Assembly (NCBI GenBank): GCA_964549995.1
Contig: CAZJXF010000111.1
Coordinates: forward strand, 1 to 11,221
Origin: Desulfatirhabdium sp964549995
Lineage (GTDB): Bacteria; Desulfobacterota; Desulfobacteria; Desulfobacterales; Desulfatirhabdiaceae
Length of the DNA: 11,221 bases
Direction of reading: 5' to 3'
The notes beneath the pieces were generated by a model. It did no database searches, was not told the origin of the DNA, and was given only the letters and a program-made list of their open reading frames with translations. Below are positions 6,464 to 11,221 of this stretch, piece by piece. The position numbers and the translations under genes are program-made. Numbering within the stretch: the first letter of the stretch is position 1; each line of letters begins with the position of its first letter.

Positions 6464-6777
6464 TGACGGCTTCGCAAAAAGTCACCATCCCCCCGATGTT
6501 GGGGTATTTCCGGGCCTGAGCATGGGGGCGGGTACGCCTTTTGATGCTGCAGCGGAAACTTGTTTGAAGCCGCCGGAGATCGTTGGGCCGGGCATGCAAA
6601 ACGCTTCGGCTTGTATTTGAAAAGCATGCTATTTCAATGAGGTGCTCTTTCCTGGAGCGTCTGGCACCATGCCCGGCCCTACGAGCTCGGGCGACTGAGT
6701 TTTTCCGATGCAGCGAAAAAGGTGTGCCCACCCCCATGCGGCTCGCTGGAGACTCACTGACTTTTGCGCCCCCATCA
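6464..6777 (+). repeat. Fold-back (MITE-like) intergenic repeat, copy 2, complete
   Basis: A 314-base non-coding element in the same orientation as copy 1. The ends form an imperfect terminal inverted repeat: left TGACGGCTTCGCAAAAAG (from 6464) against the reverse complement of the right end, TGATGGGGGCGCAAAAG (from 6777). The inner arms also pair over most of their length: GAGCATGGGGGCGGG (6519 on) with CCCACCCCCATGCGGCTC (6727 on), CCTTTT-GCTGCA-CGGAAA with its complement near 6690-6722, and finally the 12-bp central stem. The apical loop (6597-6667) is 71 bases, the same length as in copy 1. I see no clear target-site duplication and no ORF that looks real. The last three bases provide the lptE stop codon. 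Confidence 0.88.
6585..6679 (+). repeat. Central 12-bp stem and loop of fold-back copy 2
   Basis: GGGCCGGGCATG (6585-6596) pairs perfectly with CATGCCCGGCCC (6668-6679). Copy 1 has A-T where this copy has G-C at the second pair, a change on both sides that keeps pairing. Confidence 0.85.
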
Positions 6778-7299
6778 GAAATTATCGGTCAACCGATTGA
6801 AGATTTTCTCCGCCAGCCGCTTGGAGAGCACTTTGATGGCATCGCGTTTGTTCTGCTCGGTGGCCATCTTGTCTTCCGCAACCGCATAGGCCTCGTTTGC
6901 CGTAATCCCGTTTACCGCCCAGATCACCTTCCCCCCATCCACCAGCTTGACGGATACCGAAGCAATGACCCTTCGCTGGGTGGACGTCCGCTGCGTCTTG
7001 TGTGCGATCGTCAAATCTCGAATGTAGTCGATCGATCCGGTCAGAACGGCTGCGGATTCCGCTGAAGGACTCAAGGCGTTCTTTCTTTTGAGAACGAATT
7101 CCTTGATGAGATCGTCGGTGAAGATGCTTTCCGCCCCGGTCTCTCCGGATCGGTTTTCGAAGATGTCGATGTACACCCGGGTAGTACCGGCAGGAAGAGG
7201 GCCCTCTCCGGAAAACTGATAGAGACAGGAACTCATGAACAACGTCGCAGCAGACATCACCACAGCCAGAAGCCTCATTTGGATTGTCCGACCGATCAC
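6775..7299 (-). CDS. lptE: LptE-like LPS-assembly lipoprotein
   Basis: A 174-residue predicted outer-membrane lipoprotein. LptE plugs the LptD barrel and helps to insert LPS into the outer leaflet. The signal peptide has Arg residues, a hydrophobic core LLAVVMSAATLF and a lipobox ending MSSC, with the lipidated Cys at about residue 25. The mature part starts YQFSGEGPLPAGTTRVYIDIFENRSGE, typical of this family, with a conserved middle (AVLTGSIDYI) and a C-terminal amphipathic helix. The start chosen is GTG at 7299 with AAGGAGG 8 bases upstream; a TTG at 7356 also has GGAGG but would give a 43-residue pre-lipobox region. It follows leuS, a common pairing. The TGA stop is the edge of the fold-back repeat; the C-terminus still looks complete. 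The family name rests on pattern and context. Confidence 0.82.
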   Translation of the reverse strand: MIGRTIQMRLLAVVMSAATLFMSSCLYQFSGEGPLPAGTTRVYIDIFENRSGETGAESIFTDDLIKEFVLKRKNALSPSAESAAVLTGSIDYIRDLTIAHKTQRTSTQRRVIASVSVKLVDGGKVIWAVNGITANEAYAVAEDKMATEQNKRDAIKVLSKRLAEKIFNRLTDNF

Positions 7300-7468
7300 C
7301 GTTTCCCCCTCCTTCTTGTCATCTCCTTGGATCGCACACAGGGTATATTCCCTCAAGGGGATGTCCTCCGCTCAAGTTGCCCCCTTCTCAGCCGACGCAT
7401 GGGGCTATGGGCGGACGTCCTCCCCTATTCTTCTGATTCCGGGCTCCTGACGCGGGAGACCCAGCCCT

Positions 7469-10060
7469 TCATACCACGATATTGATGAGCTTGTTCTTCA
7501 CCAGGACGATTTGTCGAACGCTCTTGCCGGCAATGAATTTCTGCACCTTCTCATCGGAAAGGGCCATCTCCCGGATCACTTTCTCCTCGGTGTCGTCTTC
7601 CACCTCCATGCGGCTTCGGAGCTTCCCATTGACCTGAATGACGATCAGATGCTTTTCTTTCCGAAGGGCTGCATCGTCCCATTGAGGCCAAGAGGCCGAC
7701 AGCACACTTTCTTCGTGTCCCAGTTCGCGCCAGATTTCCTCACACATGTGGGGAACGATGGGAGAGAGCAACAGCACCACCGTTTCGAGGGCAAGCCGCA
7801 TGACCGAGGACTTCTCCGAAGAGCTCGGGTCCGCAGCCACACCGTAGAGCAGGTTTACTAGTTCCATGACGGCACTGATGGCCGTGTTGAAATGAAACCG
7901 GTCTTCGATGTCGTTGGTGACCTTCTGAATCGTGAAATGGATTTTCTGATAGACCGGCTTCATCTCCGAAGAAAGCCGATCTATCGACCCGGAGAAGGCC
8001 ACAGCCGAACGAATATCGTCCATCCACATCCAGCACAGCCGCCACACACGGGTCAGAAATCGAAACGCTCCGTCCACCCCCTGATCGCTCCATTCGAGGC
8101 TGCGTTCGGGCGGCGCCGCAAAGAGGCAGAACAACCGTGTCGTATCCGCACCATAGGCATCGAGCAAGGCGTTGGGGTCGATCACGTTTTTTTTGGATTT
8201 GGACATCTTCTCCACCCGGCCGATGTCCACCGGTCTGCCGCATCGCTTGCAGGTCCGCGGCTGGCCGTCGGTGACCTCCTCGGGATAGAGGAACCCGTGC
8301 TCTTCGCAGTGCAGGGTTTCCTTGCAGACCATGCCCTGGGTGAGCAGCCGGGTGAATGGCTCTCGGTAGGGAACCAGCCCGAAATCGTTCAGTACCCGCG
8401 TGTAGTAGCGGCTGTAGAGCAGGTGCAGGATGGCGTGCTCGACACCGCCGATATACTGATCCACGGGCATCCAATAGGCGACGGCCTTGGGATCGAACAT
8501 GCCCTTGTCGTAGTGCGGACTGCAGTAGCGCTCGAAATACCAGGAAGATTCGACGAAGGTGTCCATCGTGTCGGTTTCCCGGCGGGCGTCCTCTCGACCG
8601 CATGCCGGGCACTTCACCTTTGCAAAATCGGGATGCTGCGGAAGCGGAGATTTTCCGCCTTCGAGCAGGTCGGCGTCCTCGGGCAGAACGATCGGCAGAT
8701 CCGATTCCGGAACCGGGACGATGCCGCAGCTCGGACAATGAATCATCGGTATCGGAGCGCCCCAGTATCGCTGTCGGGAAATGCCCCAGTCCCGCAGCCG
8801 GTAGGAGACGGTGCGTTTTCCCAATTGGCGCGCTTCGAGTCGGTTGACGATGGCCTGCATCGCTTCGGTGTTGGGCATGCCATCGAATTCTCCGGAATGA
8901 ACCATCACCCCCTCACCGGCATAGGCTTCGGTCATGGTGGCGGGATCCAAGGGAGCCCCTTCCTTCGGCTGAACGACGACGACGATCTCGAGCCCGTATT
9001 TTCTGGCGAATTCAAAATCCCGCTGGTCATGAGCCGGAACCGACATGACGGCCCCCGTCCCATATTCCATCAGGGCGAAATTGGCCGTATAGATAGGCAT
9101 TCTGCGCCCGCTCATCGGATTGATGCAGTAGGCCCCCGTAAACACCCCTTCCTTTTCATAGCGCTCGAGCCCCCGGGCACTACGCTCCTGCAAGGCGACC
9201 CGATCGACAAAGGCATCGACTTCCGCCTGACGGTCCGTACCGCGGGAGAGCCGCTGCACCAGCGGATGCTCCGGAGCAAGACACATGAAGGTGGCCCCGA
9301 AGATGGTATCTGGACGGGTGGTGAACACGACGATGTCTTCATCGAAGGTTTCGATCCGGAACCGGATTTCGGCCCCCTCACTTCGCCCGATCCAGTTCTT
9401 CTGCATGGTCACCACTTTTTCGGGCCAACCCGGCAGACGGTCGCAATGAACGAGCAAATCTTCTGCATCGTCGGTGATGCGGAAAAACCATTGGGAGAGC
9501 TTTTTCTGACGAACAACCTCCCCGCAACGCCAACACGCCCCGGCTTCGACCTGTTCGTTCGCCAGAACCGTCTGACAGGTCTCACACCAGTTCACATAGC
9601 TCTCTTTGCGGTAGGCCATTCCTTTTTCGTACATTTTCAGAAACAGCCACTGTTCCCAGCGGTAGTACTCCGGCTTGCAGGTGGCGATTTCCCGATCCCA
9701 ATCATAGGAGAACCCCATCCGTTTCAGCTGGTTCTTCATGTAGTCGATGTTCTCGTAGGTCCAGCGAGCCGGATGGGTATTGTTCGAAATGGCGGCATTT
9801 TCGGCAGGCATGCCGAAGGCGTCCCATCCCATGGGATGCAGGACATTGAAGCCTTTCATCCGTTTGTATCGGGCCACCACGTCGCCGATCGTATAGTTGC
9901 GCACATGGCCCATATGAATTTTTCCGGATGGATACGGAAACATTTCCAAAAGATAATACTTGGGCTTTTTCGGATCTTCTTTCACGGCGAACAGCCTGGA
10001 ACGTTCCCAGACTGCCTGCCAATGACTTTCGATGGATTTGGGTTCGTATTTTTCTTTCAT
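7469..10060 (-). CDS. leuS: Leucyl-tRNA synthetase
   Basis: An 863-residue class I aminoacyl-tRNA synthetase that charges tRNA-Leu in the cytosol. The HIGH-type motif HMGH is at 49-52 within YPSGKIHMGHVRNYT, and KMSKS is at 618-622. The N-terminal zinc-type cysteines (CETC and CWRC) lie near 160-180. The CP1 editing domain (about 225-420) has TTRPDTIFG and GTGAVMSVPAHDQRD. A second cysteine cluster (CPSCG, CPACG) precedes TDTMDTFVESSWY, and a third cluster (CEEH, CKRCG) lies just before KMSKS. The anticodon-binding and C-terminal domains complete a full-length bacterial enzyme. The ATG at 10060 has only a weak AAGAAG in front. lptE follows after 169 bases and is probably in the same operon. 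Confidence 0.98.
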   Translation of the reverse strand: MKEKYEPKSIESHWQAVWERSRLFAVKEDPKKPKYYLLEMFPYPSGKIHMGHVRNYTIGDVVARYKRMKGFNVLHPMGWDAFGMPAENAAISNNTHPARWTYENIDYMKNQLKRMGFSYDWDREIATCKPEYYRWEQWLFLKMYEKGMAYRKESYVNWCETCQTVLANEQVEAGACWRCGEVVRQKKLSQWFFRITDDAEDLLVHCDRLPGWPEKVVTMQKNWIGRSEGAEIRFRIETFDEDIVVFTTRPDTIFGATFMCLAPEHPLVQRLSRGTDRQAEVDAFVDRVALQERSARGLERYEKEGVFTGAYCINPMSGRRMPIYTANFALMEYGTGAVMSVPAHDQRDFEFARKYGLEIVVVVQPKEGAPLDPATMTEAYAGEGVMVHSGEFDGMPNTEAMQAIVNRLEARQLGKRTVSYRLRDWGISRQRYWGAPIPMIHCPSCGIVPVPESDLPIVLPEDADLLEGGKSPLPQHPDFAKVKCPACGREDARRETDTMDTFVESSWYFERYCSPHYDKGMFDPKAVAYWMPVDQYIGGVEHAILHLLYSRYYTRVLNDFGLVPYREPFTRLLTQGMVCKETLHCEEHGFLYPEEVTDGQPRTCKRCGRPVDIGRVEKMSKSKKNVIDPNALLDAYGADTTRLFCLFAAPPERSLEWSDQGVDGAFRFLTRVWRLCWMWMDDIRSAVAFSGSIDRLSSEMKPVYQKIHFTIQKVTNDIEDRFHFNTAISAVMELVNLLYGVAADPSSSEKSSVMRLALETVVLLLSPIVPHMCEEIWRELGHEESVLSASWPQWDDAALRKEKHLIVIQVNGKLRSRMEVEDDTEEKVIREMALSDEKVQKFIAGKSVRQIVLVKNKLINIVV

Positions 10061-10223
10061 GCTTCTTGCCTGTTCAAAACGAGGGTTTGGATCAACTCTG
10101 TGGAAGATATGGAAACCAGTCGACCGATTGCATCACCGGGATTTCATGCCGTCGAGCGTTCTATTGCATAGAATCCTCCGAAATTCAAGAAATTGTGGGC
10201 TGAATTCGAGAGCCCCCCATAAA

Positions 10224-10249
10224 AGCCGGCCAAAATATGAAATCCGGCT
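10224..10249 (-). promoter_or_regulatory. Attenuator-like hairpin in leuS leader
   Basis: Read on the minus strand, AGCCGG and CCGGCT form a 6-bp stem with a 14-base loop, followed by TTTAT. An alternative stem uses AGAGCC (10246-10251) and GGCTCT (10209-10214), and the two cannot form together. The stem is short and the T-run brief, so this is a weak candidate. Confidence 0.3.
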
Positions 10250-10300
10250 CTGGACCTTATGGTTGAAAGTCCCGGAAGCGACCTCCACGAAATCAGATAC

Positions 10301-10306
10301 ATTATA
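10301..10306 (-). promoter_or_regulatory. Possible -10 box of leuS promoter
   Basis: On the minus strand this reads TATAAT, an exact consensus. No hexamer resembling TTGACA stands 16-18 bases upstream. If used, the leuS leader would be about 235 bases long. Confidence 0.3.
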
Positions 10307-10611
10307 AAGGCATGCAGAAAATATCGTTCCCTTCTTGAGGGATAGCCCCTTGAAGAAGTTTGTCTACCCACCAGCTCCGTGACATCTCATTGTCAGAGTC
10401 GACGTGCTTCAGAAAAAGTTTTTGATCAAACTTCCTGTATCGCTTATCCTAATTCACCTTGGCGCTGTAATCCTCGAGCAAAAAACAACCGTAAATATGG
10501 AAGAAGCAGAAGTTAAGCCTTAAGATCAACAGCGAATTCTCCTTATTTTTATTGACGGTTGTAGAAAACAATTTCCCATCATCTTTGAACGATTAACCTG
10601 TAACTTACATC

Positions 10612-11221
10612 ATGTCTTCATTTGGTATTGCCGAATACATACGAGCGTTGAAAGGCAGCGAAGCCCTCGGAAGCCAAGTCATCTACGACCGCTTTCTGCC
10701 TGCTGCCCCACCCCGTACCCGGCCGCTCAGCCGTCGTCTGGCCGAACCCGTTCGGCGCATCCTCGTAGCATCCGGAATTCCCGCCCTCTATGAGCACCAG
10801 GCCGATGCCGTCGATGCCATTCTTGAAGGTCGTCACGTGGTCGTCGCCACTCCTACGGCAAGCGGCAAGACCCTCACCTACCATCTGCCGTTTCTGCATC
10901 GACTGGCCGAAGACCCGCAAGCGACATCCCTGTATGTGTTTCCGTTGAAGGCCTTGGCCAATGACCAGCTGCGGGTCCTGACGGAGTGGGCTTCCGAAGA
11001 CCTCAAGCCGCGGGTGGAAACCTATGACGGCGACACGCCCGCCCCCAAACGCAGGATGATCCGGGAATTCCCGCCCAACATCCTGCTCACCAACCCCGAG
11101 ATGATCCATCTGTCGCTGCTGCCCTATCACCATCTGTGGAAAACCTTCTTCGAACACCTCCAGTTGATCGTCATCGACGAGGTCCATACCTACCGCGGCA
11201 TTCTCGGAAGCCACATGGCCT
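10612..11221 (+). CDS. DEAD/DEAH-box helicase, MrfA/YprA type, 5' part only
   Basis: The reading frame is open to the window end (203 codons), so only the N-terminal part of an ATP-dependent helicase is present. Visible motifs are LYEHQADAVDAI (about 59-70), the Walker A motif ATPTASGKT (79-87), motif Ia FPLKALANDQ, TYDGDTP, motif Ib LLTNPEMIHLSLLP, and the Walker B/DEAH motif IDEVHTYRG with DEVH at 189-192. This combination is typical of the large superfamily 2 helicases that carry a C-terminal DUF1998 region and include B. subtilis MrfA, a mitomycin-lesion repair helicase. The ATG at 10612 is the first start after an in-frame stop at 10594; no clear ribosome binding site precedes it. The C-terminal half, which would confirm the subfamily, lies outside. 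Confidence 0.88.
   Translation, partial: MSSFGIAEYIRALKGSEALGSQVIYDRFLPAAPPRTRPLSRRLAEPVRRILVASGIPALYEHQADAVDAILEGRHVVVATPTASGKTLTYHLPFLHRLAEDPQATSLYVFPLKALANDQLRVLTEWASEDLKPRVETYDGDTPAPKRRMIREFPPNILLTNPEMIHLSLLPYHHLWKTFFEHLQLIVIDEVHTYRGILGSHMA

Larger units (their letters stand above)
10061..10611. other. 551-base gap between divergent leuS and helicase genes
   Basis: No confident gene is seen. The half near the helicase (about 10385-10611) is clearly more AT-rich than the surrounding genes. Contents are a perfect minus-strand TATAAT (10301-10306) with no good -35, a minus-strand hairpin AGCCGG/CCGGCT (10224-10249) followed by TTTAT, a minus-strand GGAGG-ATTCT-ATG that runs into TAG after two codons (10161-10179), a 48-codon minus-strand open stretch (10302-10448), and an inverted repeat ACAACCGT/ACGGTTGT (10485-10492, 10555-10562). 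TTGACG (10552-10557) with CATCAT (10577-10582) is a poor promoter candidate for the helicase. It could be a mix of regulatory DNA and decayed sequence. Confidence 0.5.

Noticed and set aside
6583..7065. A 160-codon open frame from repeat copy 2 into lptE antisense
   Set aside because: The first part is repeat sequence and the rest is antisense to lptE, with no protein signature.
7441..7468. Terminator between leuS and lptE
   Set aside because: GGGCTCC and GGAGACCC can pair imperfectly just after the leuS stop, but no T-run follows on the minus strand, so read-through into lptE is expected.
7892..10171. A 759-codon open frame on the plus strand, antisense to leuS
   Set aside because: It lies opposite a full-length, motif-complete leuS and its translation shows no recognisable domain. 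Such long antisense frames are common opposite GC-rich, codon-biased genes.
10061..10300. T-box leader for leuS
   Set aside because: No T-box consensus (AGGGTGGNACC-like) or specifier arrangement is visible on the minus strand.
10144..10371. A 75-codon minus-strand frame upstream of leuS
   Set aside because: Its start lacks a ribosome binding site, its composition is unconvincing, and the good ribosome binding site inside it points to a different frame.
1..11221. CRISPR array, transposase, prophage or toxin-antitoxin genes
   Set aside because: No short regularly spaced repeats, integrase or transposase motifs, or small paired ORFs with ribosome binding sites were seen. The two long repeats are 6.4 kb apart and do not form an array.

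Overview
The window looks like chromosomal DNA of a Gram-negative, fairly GC-rich bacterium. It encodes heptose, KDO and LPS-transport functions (GmhA, KdsB, an LptE-like lipoprotein), so an LPS outer membrane is expected. The ScpA/ScpB pair, the leuS-lptE order and the overall style suggest Desulfobacterota (former Deltaproteobacteria). That placement is inference from protein style, not from a marker gene search.

Layout. Bases 1-331 are a non-coding, fold-back repeat (copy 1, cut by the window start). It lies just upstream of gmhA (358-918). A 336-base gap with a good sigma-70-type promoter and several hairpins leads to guaA (1255-2784), followed after 6 bases by a gene for a membrane-anchored coiled-coil protein of unknown function (2791-3660) and a hairpin terminator. 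Convergent to these is a HIT-kdsB pair on the minus strand (4800 to 3731, ATGA overlap). Divergent from that pair is scpA-scpB (4944-6253, ATGA overlap). The scpB stop codon overlaps the promoter of a tRNA-Val(CAC) gene (6304-6378), which ends in a strong hairpin terminator. Copy 2 of the fold-back repeat (6464-6777) follows, and its last three bases are the stop codon of lptE. The leuS-lptE operon runs on the minus strand (10060 to 6775). After a 551-base, partly AT-rich gap, the last feature is the 5' part of an MrfA/YprA-type DEAD/DEAH helicase gene (10612 to the window end).

How the parts work together. Most genes are housekeeping: GMP synthesis, leucyl-tRNA charging, chromosome condensation (ScpAB with Smc), LPS core and KDO supply, and LPS export. 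The part that ordinary annotation would miss is the pair of roughly 300-base non-coding elements at both ends of the first 6.8 kb. They are about 86% identical by eye, lie in the same orientation, are themselves long imperfect palindromes, and show a compensatory base-pair change in their central stem. No CRISPR array, transposase, phage gene or obvious defence system is visible.
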